Positions 1 through 8,196 of a DNA stretch of 64,000 nucleotides are shown in pieces. The stretch comes from Paenibacillus sp. ACRRY (GTDB lineage Bacteria; Bacillota; Bacilli; Paenibacillales; Paenibacillaceae): the NCBI RefSeq assembly GCF_022346995.1, contig NZ_JAKRNM010000006.1:62001-126000 (forward strand), in the 5' to 3' direction. The first letter of the stretch is position 1; the number at the start of each line of letters is the position of its first letter. The notes beneath the pieces were generated by a model. It was not told the origin of the DNA. It saw nothing but the letters and a program-made list of their open reading frames with translations, and did no database searches. The position numbers and the translations under genes were made by a program.

Positions 1-212
1 TCGCCCAGCAGATCCAGGATAACCTGATATCTCCCTATGTATATGGCAAGCAGTTGGATATCCATCCGCTGACAACGGTTATTCTGTTGCTCGTGGGTGC
101 TGATTTGTGGAACATATTGGGTATGATTATCGTTATTCCGCTATATATGATTCTGAAAATTATAGTTCGCAGAATCCATTATCGGATTGTCGAAGATAAG
201 ACTGAACTTTGA
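1..212 (+). CDS. AI-2E family transporter, C-terminal end (partial)
   Basis: An open frame enters from the left edge (codons in phase with base 3) and stops at TGA 210-212, leaving about 69 residues. The fragment has an 'ISPYVYGKQLDIHPLT' stretch, a hydrophobic helix around 'TTVILLLVGADLWNILGMIIVIPLYMILK' (given here only as the region of residues 24-50) and a short charged tail. This matches the last membrane segments of the AI-2E/PerM permease family, where 'I.P.V.G..L.IHPLT' is conserved. Function (export of signal or other small molecules) is family knowledge only. The N-terminal part lies outside the window. Confidence 0.75.
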   Translation, partial: AQQIQDNLISPYVYGKQLDIHPLTTVILLLVGADLWNILGMIIVIPLYMILKIIVRRIHYRIVEDKTEL

Positions 213-292
213 ATAGAATGTAAAATACAACACGGTCATGTGCCACCACTAATGTTTGCTCTCGAATCACATAAGATAAGCTCATGAAGATA

Positions 293-356
293 AGCCGCAT
301 ATCAATAGTGAAGGGTCAGGTAAGCCAGCCCTCTCGATTGAATATGCGGCTTTATT
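293..356 (+). terminator. Putative intrinsic terminator after the AI-2E family gene
   Basis: Arms at 293-306 (agccgcatatcaat region) and 337-351 (attgaatatgcggct) are complementary apart from one bulged base, with a 30-nt loop, and are followed by tttattt. The long loop makes it less typical, but its place 80 nt after the stop codon supports a terminator. Confidence 0.5.
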
Positions 357-382
357 TCTATGCGTATTGCTCACTTATGTTA

Positions 383-411
383 TATCTGTTATACTTGATA
401 TATAACAGATA
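383..411. promoter_or_regulatory. Palindromic operator upstream of the GntR gene
   Basis: The 11-base arm tatctgttata (383-393) is an exact reverse complement of tataacagata (401-411), with a 7-nt centre. It ends 17 nt before the TTG start of the GntR regulator. YtrA-subfamily regulators commonly repress their own operons from such sites, so autoregulation is likely. Confidence 0.6.
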
Positions 412-428
412 AAAAAGAAGGTGAACTC

Positions 429-824
429 TTGATTATTCAACTTGATATGCAATCTGATCTGCCTATTTATTCCCAACTGGTTCATCAAATTATCGAAGGC
501 ATTGCTAGTGGTGAGCTACAGCTAGGTGAGGCGCTACCTTCGGTTCGGAATATGGCAGCAGATATTGGTGTTAACCTTCATACGGTCAATAAGGCTTATA
601 CACTACTCAAGCAAGATGGATACATATTAATTCATAGACAAAAGGGAGTTGTCGTAAACCCTGATGGAATGCCTGGTCTTACGGATGATTTTTTGGAAAA
701 GCAGCAAAGAGAATTAAGACCGATTATTGCCGAAGCAATATGTCGAGGAATGACCAAAGAGGAATTGTCTGCGGTATTAGATCAAATCTATGATGATGTA
801 AAGATAGGGCACAACAAGGAATAA
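429..824 (+). CDS. GntR family transcriptional regulator, YtrA subfamily
   Basis: A 131-residue protein. Residues about 8-75 form the GntR winged helix ('LPIYSQLVHQIIEGIASGEL', then 'LPSVRNMAADIGVNLHTVNKAY'). The remaining 55 residues form only a short helical tail, as in the YtrA subfamily, not a FadR or UTRA ligand domain. The start is TTG 429, preceded by the strong site aagaaggtga at 415-424. The gene is followed after 23 nt by a multi-spanning membrane protein, the usual YtrA arrangement of regulator plus membrane gene. The palindrome just upstream suggests self-repression. Inducer unknown; cell-wall-active antibiotics induce relatives. Confidence 0.9.
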   Translation: MIIQLDMQSDLPIYSQLVHQIIEGIASGELQLGEALPSVRNMAADIGVNLHTVNKAYTLLKQDGYILIHRQKGVVVNPDGMPGLTDDFLEKQQRELRPIIAEAICRGMTKEELSAVLDQIYDDVKIGHNKE

Positions 825-847
825 ACGAATAAGGGAGTGTGTTATGT

Positions 848-1948
848 ATGCAACTATTTAGTATATTATCTGTCATCTTAATTTTTGCTCCATTAGCCGT
901 ACTTCTATCCGTTACACCTTATCTAACAAGGGAAACCATTAGCTTCGGGGTTACGGTAAGTGAATATAATTACTACACACCCATCTTACGTAAGCTAAGG
1001 AGAACATTTGCTACCGTAAGTCTGATTGGAAACGCGATGTTTATACTTGTCTGTCTATATTTACTCCGATCTGCTAATGAAGAATCTTCAGCAATAATCA
1101 CCGGTGTTTGCACTATGATATTTATTGTCTACTGGGTAGCACTACATCTATTTTTTCATTTCAAGATGAAAAAGATAAAGGAAACACTTCCAACTGCAGA
1201 AGCACCTCAACGGATTAAAATTGATACCACCTTCCGCCAAAATAAGCTCACGTATTCCAACTATTGGTTTCTAATTCACATCACTATTATTGTGGCCATT
1301 GGGATCATTTCGACCCTGAATTATGATGCACTACCTAACGTCATTCCAATGAAATATGATTTTCAGGGCAATATCACTTCCAGTGTGCCTAAAACCTACC
1401 TTTCAGTACTCGCTATTAATCTTGTACAGCTAGGAGTAATTGCACTTATGATGCTGGTTAACTGGAGTATTAAAACAAGCAAACAACAGCTTACCATGAC
1501 TAATCCTGCCCAATTTGCTGCTGAAAATATTCAATTCCGCCGTAAATGGTCCCTATTTACGTTGATAACAGGCTTACTTCTTACCATTTTATTTGCCTTC
1601 ATTCAGATCAATATGTTTGTCCCCAATCTGGTCTTGCTGACTGCTATCAGCTTTATCGTCCCTGTGGTGATCGTGTTAGGCGCAATATGGCTGGCTCTCA
1701 CAGGCAGACAAGGCGGTGGGGAAATTCGTAATCGTCAAGAGGATCACGAACGCTCTAAGGAGCAACCCCTGAATGATGATGATTATTGGAAGCTGGGTTT
1801 TATTTACTACAATTCCAATGATCCATCTTTTACCGTAGAAAAACGTTATGGAATAGGCTGGACCATTAACTTCGCTCATCCACTATCTTGGGTCCTGTTG
1901 TTACTTATCATTGCTATTGTTGTTATAAGCAGAGTTCTGAGCCAATAA
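848..1948 (+). CDS. DUF1648/DUF5808 domain membrane protein
   Basis: About 366 residues with roughly eight hydrophobic segments. The motif 'ALPNVIPMKYDFQGNI' near residue 160 is the DUF1648 signature ('P..IP.H.....G') also found in SdpI-type immunity proteins. The C-terminal 'DDDYWKLGFIYYNSNDPSF' region followed by 'GIGWTINFAHP' fits DUF5808. I chose ATG 848 because aagggag (831-837) is 10 nt away; the in-frame GTG at 839 would sit directly on that site. It is co-transcribed with the upstream GntR gene. Its role is unknown; envelope stress or immunity is a guess from SdpI kinship. Confidence 0.8.
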   Translation: MQLFSILSVILIFAPLAVLLSVTPYLTRETISFGVTVSEYNYYTPILRKLRRTFATVSLIGNAMFILVCLYLLRSANEESSAIITGVCTMIFIVYWVALHLFFHFKMKKIKETLPTAEAPQRIKIDTTFRQNKLTYSNYWFLIHITIIVAIGIISTLNYDALPNVIPMKYDFQGNITSSVPKTYLSVLAINLVQLGVIALMMLVNWSIKTSKQQLTMTNPAQFAAENIQFRRKWSLFTLITGLLLTILFAFIQINMFVPNLVLLTAISFIVPVVIVLGAIWLALTGRQGGGEIRNRQEDHERSKEQPLNDDDYWKLGFIYYNSNDPSFTVEKRYGIGWTINFAHPLSWVLLLLIIAIVVISRVLSQ

Positions 1949-1999
1949 ATGCTCATAGATCTATGCATATCATAAAAATGATTAGGAGGAGTTATTACG

Positions 2000-2512
2000 A
2001 TGAACAATTGGAAAAAGCTATTATGTTCTCTTACTTTCGTATGCCTTATCCTGCCAGTGACATCCATCTCAGCAGCTGCTGAAGAACCCGCTGGTAGTGA
2101 AAATCTAGTTCCTATTCGTGAGATTGCAGAAAAGAATGGGGCAGAAGTATCTTGGCAACAAAAAACAGGACAAATCACAATACGAAAAAATGAGCTTACT
2201 ATTGTAGTTAAGATAGGAGAGAAACAGGCCATTGTGAATGGGCAAGTCTTACCCTTAGACCATCCTGTTCAGTTAACGAAAGGAGTTACCTTTATGGAAG
2301 GGGGATTTCTTACCGAGGCACTGAAGGCAGCACCTGAGGACATATTCATTTCACTTATAAGTGAAGGCGATGGCAAGGAGGCTGCGAAGTATGTTCATTC
2401 CTCTGTGAGTGGAGTGTTGTCACCCACACTATTGAGTCAGCTATGGGGAGCTTTAGAAGGACAAAATGGAAAAATCACAAGTAAAGCCATAGCTAAACAC
2501 GTGAAAAAATAA
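2000..2512 (+). CDS. Stalk domain / DUF3887-like protein, 5' half of a frameshifted gene
   Basis: 170 residues. A signal peptide covers residues 1-27 (KKLLCSLTFVCLILPV core, then SAAA). A copper-amine-oxidase-N-type 'stalk' domain follows at about 35-110 ('LVPIREIAEKNGAEVSWQQ'). From about 125 a DUF3887-like helix begins ('AAKYVHSSVSGVLSPTLLSQLWGAL'). The frame stops at TAA 2510-2512 right after six A residues. Removing one A joins it to the downstream hydrolase, and the bases between the two frames then code for a DUF3887 beta segment. RBS taggaggag at 1981-1989. Read together with 2580-3590 as one broken gene, or as a sequencing error. Confidence 0.75.
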   Translation: MNNWKKLLCSLTFVCLILPVTSISAAAEEPAGSENLVPIREIAEKNGAEVSWQQKTGQITIRKNELTIVVKIGEKQAIVNGQVLPLDHPVQLTKGVTFMEGGFLTEALKAAPEDIFISLISEGDGKEAAKYVHSSVSGVLSPTLLSQLWGALEGQNGKITSKAIAKHVKK

Positions 2513-2579
2513 CTCAGTACATCGCAATGTCACCTATACTTTTAAAACAGAGCTTACCAGTTTAAATATTACGGTCAGA

Positions 2580-3590
2580 ATGAATCATAACGGACTTGTG
2601 GATGACTTGTATATTGCCGCCGCTACTCCAGATGTTTATCAGAAACCAAGCTACGATGACCCATCTGCTTATACTGAACAAGATATTACGGTTGGGCAGG
2701 GTGAGTTAGCTTTACCAGGGACGCTAACTTTGCCCAAGGGAGAGGGACCTTTCCCAGTTGTCATTCTGGTACACGGATCCGGGCCTAGCAATCAGGATGC
2801 TGCCATAGGTGGTGCAAAGCCATTTCGCGATCTTGCAGTAGGTTTAGCTTCGCAAGGCGTTGCTGTATTAAGATACGATAAGGTCACATATGAGCATACC
2901 TATAAGGTTGCATCACAGCCTAAATTTACATTAAAACAAGAAAGCGTAGATCAGGTAACCGATGCAGTAGACTTACTTAAAAAGAATACACATATTGATT
3001 CTACAGCGATTTTTGTGGCTGGACATAGTCAAGGCGGGTTTGCATTACCGTTAATCATGGCTGAGGATAAACAACATGATATTGCAGGAAGTATTCTACT
3101 TGCTGCACCAAGCAGCAGCTTTGTAGATGTTCTTACCGAGCAGCAGGATGAGTTGGTTGACCGGATGAAGCAGCTTGGTTTAGACACGGAGATCATTGAA
3201 GGACAAGCTGGTTTTTATAAAAATGTTGCTGCAATCGTGAAAGATCCTAACTATTCTGTAGATTATCTTCCTGAGGCATTTCCACTTCAACCTGCGTATT
3301 GGTGGTTTGAGCAGAGAGATTATGTGCCTGCGGAACTGGCTAAAACACAAAATACCCCCATGCTTATTATACAAGGTGAAAATGATGTGCAAGTGTCTAT
3401 GAATCAATTTCAAAACTGGAAAACGGCTCTTCAAGGCCATTCCAATGTAACGTACAATAGCTATCCAAAAGTAAATCATTTGTTATCCAGCTATGATGGA
3501 CTTTCGATTGGTCAAGAGTACGCTGAGCCATCTAATGTCTCCAAAGCCATTATCGATGATATTGCAAAGTGGGTATCAAAAATTGAGTGA
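2580..3590 (+). CDS. Alpha/beta hydrolase, 3' half of a frameshifted gene
   Basis: 336 residues from the first ATG, but no Shine-Dalgarno precedes it and the same frame is open back to about 2514. The first 20 residues are the end of the DUF3887 domain begun upstream. The hydrolase core has the oxyanion turn 'LVHGSGPS' (about 64-70), the nucleophile elbow 'GHSQGG' (Ser150), the acid region 'GENDVQVS' and the His in 'KVNHLL' near residue 300, so the catalytic triad is intact. Paenibacillus-type proteins with signal peptide, stalk, DUF3887 and hydrolase in one chain are known. Probably a secreted or surface esterase/peptidase-like enzyme if the frame is restored. Confidence 0.8.
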   Translation: MNHNGLVDDLYIAAATPDVYQKPSYDDPSAYTEQDITVGQGELALPGTLTLPKGEGPFPVVILVHGSGPSNQDAAIGGAKPFRDLAVGLASQGVAVLRYDKVTYEHTYKVASQPKFTLKQESVDQVTDAVDLLKKNTHIDSTAIFVAGHSQGGFALPLIMAEDKQHDIAGSILLAAPSSSFVDVLTEQQDELVDRMKQLGLDTEIIEGQAGFYKNVAAIVKDPNYSVDYLPEAFPLQPAYWWFEQRDYVPAELAKTQNTPMLIIQGENDVQVSMNQFQNWKTALQGHSNVTYNSYPKVNHLLSSYDGLSIGQEYAEPSNVSKAIIDDIAKWVSKIE

Positions 3591-3626
3591 TGATAACATG
3601 GGGAAGTGAGGCATTAAGCGGGAAAT

Positions 3627-3670
3627 AATAAGAAGAGCACTTACCAATGTAGGTAAGTGCTCTTCTTATT
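3627..3670. terminator. Bidirectional terminator between convergent genes
   Basis: A perfect 19-bp stem (3627-3645 with 3652-3670) closes a 6-nt loop. A-rich and T-rich flanks on the two sides give a U-tract on both strands. It serves the hydrolase from the left and the CorC-type gene from the right. Confidence 0.9.
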
Positions 3671-3697
3671 TATATGGAATTGCTTTTTTTAGCCCAA

Positions 3698-5044
3698 TTA
3701 GGCTTCTTTCTCGTCTTCATCGGTATACTCAGACATGACAAGCGGTTCTTTAGGTACAACAGCCACCTTGTAGAAACGGTTTTTGTCTTTTTCCAAAAGT
3801 ACAAACGTCAGGTTTTCAAATTCATACTCATCCTGCTCGTTCATTTCCGGGCGATGGCTGTAGAGCCATCCACCAATGGTGTCCCATTCATCGGCATCGA
3901 GATTAGACATAAACATATCGTTGACCTTCGACAGGGATACCTTGCCATCCATAATGACGTAGTTCTCATTGATGATCTGGATATCTTCCACTTCGTCTGC
4001 ATCGAATTCGTCGCGAATCTCCCCGACGATCTGTTCAAGCACATCTTCAATCGTGACAATTCCTGATGTGCCGCCGTATTCATCGACCAGTACAGCGATG
4101 TGCACGCCGTCCTTCTGCATTTTCTTGAGCAGATCCTTCACCGGAGTCGTTTCGTGTACAGCAGATACGGGCTGGATCAGCGAAGACAGATCAACAGGTT
4201 CATCGTTTCCGTAGAGCTCCAGGAAGAACTGTTTGGTATTGATGATACCAATGATATCGTCTTTATTCTCATTCACAACCGGGAATCGGGTATATTGCTC
4301 CTCCCGGATAATTTCCAGGTTTTCTTCATTCGTTTTATTGACATAAAGGCAGACCATATCGGTCCGGGGTACCATAATTTCCTTGGCAAGCATCTCATCA
4401 AAAGCAAAGATCCGGCTTACATAACCGAACTCAGCCTGATTAATTTTGCCGCTTTCGAAGCTTTCATTAATGATAATTTGCAATTCTTCTTCCGAGTGCG
4501 CCTCTTCATGCTCGGACGCAGGCTTGATTCCAAACAATTTGACCAGTTGATTCGCCGAGCCGTTCAACAGCCAGATAAAAGGATACATAATTCGGTTAAA
4601 CCAGATGATAGGTGTAGACGTCAATAGAGCAACCGTTTCAGCTTTGCGGATTGCAATCGTTTTGGGAGCCAGTTCACCAACCACAACATGCAAATATGTA
4701 ATGGCGACAAAAGCAATAACAAACGATAAGAATGATGATAGCGCTTCAGGCATGTGCATGCTTTCAAACACAGGGTGGAGAATCTTCTCAACCGTTGGTT
4801 CACCAAGCCATCCAAGTCCCAGGGATGTAATGGTAATTCCGAGCTGACATGCGGACAGATATCCATCCAGGTTGGCGACAGCCTGTTTGACAGCCAGAGC
4901 ACGCTTGTTTCCTTCTGCAATCATTTGGTCAATCCGGCTTGGACGAATTCGTACCAAGGCAAATTCTACCGCAACAAAAAATGCTGAAAATCCTATCAAA
5001 ATCGCAACCAATACTAAATTTAACGCATACCTCTCACTGTCCAT
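3698..5044 (-). CDS. Hemolysin-like CNNM/CorC family membrane protein
   Basis: 448 residues. An N-terminal DUF21 (CNNM) domain with about four membrane segments covers residues 1-200 ('LVLVAILIGFSAFFVAVEFALVRIR' region at the start). A CBS pair follows at about 215-345 ('IMVPRTDMVCLYVNKT', 'DGVHIAVLVDEYGGTSGIVTIEDVLE'). A CorC_HlyC C-terminal domain lies at about 360-440. The family is linked to Mg2+ or other divalent cation efflux; 'hemolysin' is a historical label. The start ATG (5042-5044 complement) has AAGGAG about 10 nt upstream. It converges on the gene at its left and shares the terminator at 3627-3670. Confidence 0.9.
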   Translation of the reverse strand: MDSERYALNLVLVAILIGFSAFFVAVEFALVRIRPSRIDQMIAEGNKRALAVKQAVANLDGYLSACQLGITITSLGLGWLGEPTVEKILHPVFESMHMPEALSSFLSFVIAFVAITYLHVVVGELAPKTIAIRKAETVALLTSTPIIWFNRIMYPFIWLLNGSANQLVKLFGIKPASEHEEAHSEEELQIIINESFESGKINQAEFGYVSRIFAFDEMLAKEIMVPRTDMVCLYVNKTNEENLEIIREEQYTRFPVVNENKDDIIGIINTKQFFLELYGNDEPVDLSSLIQPVSAVHETTPVKDLLKKMQKDGVHIAVLVDEYGGTSGIVTIEDVLEQIVGEIRDEFDADEVEDIQIINENYVIMDGKVSLSKVNDMFMSNLDADEWDTIGGWLYSHRPEMNEQDEYEFENLTFVLLEKDKNRFYKVAVVPKEPLVMSEYTDEDEKEA

Positions 5045-5410
5045 TCACTACTCTTCTCCTTTAGGTAATAAGTTTTTAACGAATATTATATCGAATTTAA
5101 GGCCAGAAGACCACCTCCAGCGGCGCGAAAGAGGAAGACTATGGAAGACAAAATGCTCAAAATGGCGCTGTGGTGCGGTTTTTTGGACTTGATAAAGAAT
5201 ATGTAGATGCAAACACAGTCAGAATAGACATCCATTTTAGAGGAAGCAGCACACAGAAAATGCTGAGGTTAGTTTGTGTATGTAAAGTTTTATCTATGCG
5301 AACGTTACGAATGGACCCAACATTGGGTATCTATGATTAGCTATATCCTTTATCGTCAAAACTGATGAAGAGAGAGAGAAAGGCAAGATTGACATCAAGG
5401 GGGAAGCCGG
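5045..5410. other. Intergenic region upstream of cardiolipin synthase
   Basis: About 366 bases between two divergent genes. It holds a 21-codon reading frame (5141-5206, with gaggaag before its ATG) that I cannot support as a gene. It also has a short inverted repeat accaa-type site (ACCCAA 5315-5320, TTGGGT 5323-5328, 2-nt centre) about 85 nt before cls that could be an operator. No clear sigma-A promoter was found by eye. Confidence 0.4.
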
Positions 5411-6850
5411 ATGTTTTGGCTGGTCATTATTTTAATTGTTTTCATTTTTCAAGCAGCCACCATTATCGTATTGGAGTTCAGAAATCCGTCCAAAGCGGTG
5501 GCTTGGCTGTTTATTTTGTTTTGTGTGCCGCTCGTTGGATTTGTAGTGTATTACTTTGTGGCACAGGATTATAACAAACGCAAGAAAGTTCGTAAGGCGG
5601 GTTCGCGAATCTTTCGGGAAATCAGGGAGACGATCTGGAAGCAAGCTCATATCGTGGAGGACGCATCACAAATGCCGGATAATCGCTTTAAGCACCAGCA
5701 GCGGTTGTTCAATCTGCTGTCTCATCTGTCCGAAAGCCCCATCACGGGTTGTAACCACAGTAAAGTGCTCACGAACGGAGAAGAGGCCTTTGCAGCGATG
5801 CTGCATGAAATGGAAAAGGCGAAGCATCATTTGCATGTGGAATTTTATATTTTTCGTGATGATGTCATCGGTACCCAATTCCAGGATGTCATGATTCGAA
5901 AGGCGAAAGAGGGAGTTAAGGTTAGATTTATTTGTGATGGTCTCGGTAGTCACAAAATGAGCTGGAGTTTTATCCGGAAATTGAAGGACGCGGGTGTGGA
6001 ATTCCACTTTTTCCTTCCGCCGCTGATTGCCACCATAGATCGCAGGGTCAATTACCGCAATCACCGCAAAATCGTCGTTGTGGACGGTCAGGTTGGATTC
6101 GTGGGCGGAATTAATGTGGGCGACGATTATCTTGGGCAGTATCCGAATATCGGATTTTGGCGGGATACCCATGTGCAGATTGAGGGAGATGCTGTTTATT
6201 TCCTCCAGAATACATTTCTTAATGATTGGAAACTGGCTTCTGGAGAACAGATTACCGAACCCCAATTAACCGAATTGTTCCCGCCCCATATATGCAGCGG
6301 TGAGGAACGCATTCAAATTCTCGCCAGCGGCCCGGACCAGGAATGGGATGCCATTCAGGAGATGTGTTTTGGTGCCATCTCGGTAGCCTGTAACCGCATC
6401 TATATTACAAGTCCGTATTTCATCCCGGACCCTGCCCTGTATGAAGCGCTCAAGACGGCAGCCGTAAGTGGAGTGGATGTTAAAATTATCATTCCATACC
6501 AGTCGGATTCCCGGCTTGTTCACTTGGCCTCCCTCTCTTATGTTGAGGAACTGCTTCGTGCGGGCGTGGAGTTTTATCAATATCGAAAAGGATTTGTACA
6601 TGCCAAGGTCATGATTGTGGATGAGCTTCTTGCAACCGTGGGGACTGCCAACATGGATATGCGCAGTTTTTTCTGCAACTTTGAATTGACCGCCGTCTTG
6701 TTTGAGTCTTCCTCAATGAAACGGCTTATTGGAGATTTTGAACGGGATCTGCAGGAATGCAGCAAAATTGATCTTGAAGTCTTTCAGGGACGATCACGAG
6801 GACAAAAAGGGGCTGAAATGCTTTCTCGCATGCTTTCTCCGCTGCTTTAG
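5411..6850 (+). CDS. cls: Cardiolipin synthase
   Basis: 479 residues, the normal length for Firmicute cardiolipin synthases. Two N-terminal membrane helices (about 1-22 and 28-50) anchor it. Two phospholipase-D half-domains each carry an HKD motif: 'NHRKIVVVDG' (His218, Lys220) and 'VHAKVMIVDE' (His397, Lys399). The enzyme joins two phosphatidylglycerol molecules to cardiolipin plus glycerol at the membrane. ATG 5411 follows aagggggaa. Single-gene unit with its own terminator. Confidence 0.93.
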   Translation: MFWLVIILIVFIFQAATIIVLEFRNPSKAVAWLFILFCVPLVGFVVYYFVAQDYNKRKKVRKAGSRIFREIRETIWKQAHIVEDASQMPDNRFKHQQRLFNLLSHLSESPITGCNHSKVLTNGEEAFAAMLHEMEKAKHHLHVEFYIFRDDVIGTQFQDVMIRKAKEGVKVRFICDGLGSHKMSWSFIRKLKDAGVEFHFFLPPLIATIDRRVNYRNHRKIVVVDGQVGFVGGINVGDDYLGQYPNIGFWRDTHVQIEGDAVYFLQNTFLNDWKLASGEQITEPQLTELFPPHICSGEERIQILASGPDQEWDAIQEMCFGAISVACNRIYITSPYFIPDPALYEALKTAAVSGVDVKIIIPYQSDSRLVHLASLSYVEELLRAGVEFYQYRKGFVHAKVMIVDELLATVGTANMDMRSFFCNFELTAVLFESSSMKRLIGDFERDLQECSKIDLEVFQGRSRGQKGAEMLSRMLSPLL

Positions 6851-6870
6851 CCGTTTTAGGTTCGATTTCT

Positions 6871-6908
6871 GAAGATAAATTCACTTTTTTTGAATTTATC
6901 TTCTTTTT
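6871..6908 (+). terminator. Intrinsic terminator of cls
   Basis: The 13-bp stem gaagataaattca (6871-6883) pairs with 6891-6903 across a 7-nt loop and is followed by ttttt. Confidence 0.85.
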
Positions 6909-6918
6909 GCTAACTATT

Positions 6919-6948
6919 TTGCTCAAATTTGATCTTTTATGATATAAT
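6919..6948 (+). promoter_or_regulatory. Sigma-A-type promoter upstream of yitT
   Basis: TTGCTC (6919-6924), an 18-nt spacer and a perfect TATAAT (6943-6948). It lies only about 30 nt before a strong hairpin, so most transcripts could be very short. Confidence 0.6.
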
Positions 6949-6978
6949 AAATATATAAATCATGTCTTGGCGAAGGAG

Positions 6979-7007
6979 GGGAGTCTGCGGGAAACAGGCT
7001 CCCTTTT
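6979..7007 (+). terminator. Hairpin with T-run in the yitT leader (attenuator or small-RNA terminator)
   Basis: GGGAGTCTG (6979-6987) pairs with CAGGCTCCC (6995-7003), with one G-U pair and a 7-nt loop, then tttt. Together with the promoter at 6919-6948 it would give an RNA of about 55 nt. The remaining 185 nt up to yitT show no other structure that I can support. Confidence 0.55.
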
Positions 7008-7193
7008 GCTCTCTTTTCGAAGTGTAAACCGGAATTAAGACATATTTGAATCCATTTCATATTGCCTTTAGATGCTTATAAACAGGGTTCGTATAGATGA
7101 AGCGAGATCGTTTTCTTCTATATGTAGAAATCCCGCCGGTATTTAAATGATTTATGAAATTGATTCACATATTGATCAAACGGGGGGGATACC

Positions 7194-8102
7194 ATGTCCA
7201 ATGTAACGGTTAAGGAAATAACATCGAAGCCGGATCGGAATGTAAAAAGCTCGGTATTTACACTGAAGCTCCTGCAACGTATTGTAATGATTTTGGTTGG
7301 TGCCGCACTGATGGCCGTATCACTTGAAATATTTCTCGTGCCCAATGGCGTAATTGATGGAGGAATTACGGGGATCTCGATTATGGTGTCAGAGCTTACG
7401 CATCTGCCGCTGGGGATTTTCCTGACCTTGCTGAACTTGCCGTTCCTAATCTTGGGTTACAAGCAAATTGGTAAAACGTTCGCATTATCCACATTGCTCG
7501 GCATTGTGGCCATGTCCATCGGAACTTCATTATTGCACCATGTTCCTGCATTGACACCGGGTGAGCCGCTGCTCGGAGCTGTTTTCGGCGGATTGATTCT
7601 GGGGGTCGGTGTTGGTCTTGTAATCCGGTCTGGGGGATCGCTTGATGGTACAGAGATCGTAGCCATCCTGCTGAGTGAGAAGTCACCATTGTCTGTGGGA
7701 CAGATTGTATTGTTTATTAACGTGTTTATTTTTGCAGGCGCAGGATTTGTATTCGGTTGGCCGAACGCCCTGTATTCGATGATCGCGTATTATATTGCCA
7801 TGAAGATGATTGATATCGTCAACGAAGGTCTGGATCAGTCCAAATCGGTATGGATCATTAGTGAAAAATACCGGGATATCGGTTCAGCCCTTACAGACCG
7901 TCTGGGTCGTGGAGTTACTTTCCTGGATGGAGAAGGCGGATTCAGCGGGGATGAGAAGAAAATTATCTTCGTGGTCATCACTCGTCTGGAAGAAGCGAAG
8001 CTGAAGTCGATTGTGGAAGATTGGGACCCGCATGCCTTTGTGGCGATCGGTAACATTCATGACGTGAAGGGTGGACGTTTCAAGAAAAAAGGTATCCATT
8101 AG
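7194..8102 (+). CDS. YitT family membrane protein (DUF161 plus DUF2179)
   Basis: 302 residues. Six hydrophobic helices lie between about residues 25 and 190, including the 'GVIDGGITGISIMVSEL' and 'SGGSLDGTEIVAILLSEKS' loops typical of the YitT_membrane (DUF161) domain. A soluble DUF2179 domain occupies about 215-295 ('VTFLDGEGGFSGDEKKIIFVVITRLE'). Function is not established; family members are membrane proteins of spore formers. ATG 7194 follows a G-rich site (cgggggggat, 7181-7190). Preceded by the promoter/hairpin leader at 6919-7007. Confidence 0.88.
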   Translation: MSNVTVKEITSKPDRNVKSSVFTLKLLQRIVMILVGAALMAVSLEIFLVPNGVIDGGITGISIMVSELTHLPLGIFLTLLNLPFLILGYKQIGKTFALSTLLGIVAMSIGTSLLHHVPALTPGEPLLGAVFGGLILGVGVGLVIRSGGSLDGTEIVAILLSEKSPLSVGQIVLFINVFIFAGAGFVFGWPNALYSMIAYYIAMKMIDIVNEGLDQSKSVWIISEKYRDIGSALTDRLGRGVTFLDGEGGFSGDEKKIIFVVITRLEEAKLKSIVEDWDPHAFVAIGNIHDVKGGRFKKKGIH

Positions 8103-8142
8103 CGAGTTTTATCCGATGTAAAAAAAATGCTTGAATAAGAAA

Positions 8143-8196
8143 CAAAGAAATAGCCGGCGCCCTTGGTTTGAGGGCTGCCGGCTATTTCTTTTTGAG
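8143..8196. terminator. Bidirectional terminator between yitT and ligD polymerase
   Basis: AAAGAAATAGCCGGC pairs with GCCGGCTATTTCTTT across an 18-nt loop that itself can pair (gccct/agggct). T-rich and A-rich flanks are on both sides. The stop codon of the leftward ligD gene (complement 8182-8184) lies inside the stem. Confidence 0.8.

Noticed and set aside
5141..5206. 21-codon frame (MEDKMLKMALWCGF...) upstream of cls
   Set aside because: Has a purine-rich site before ATG but no other support such as a terminator or conserved pattern.
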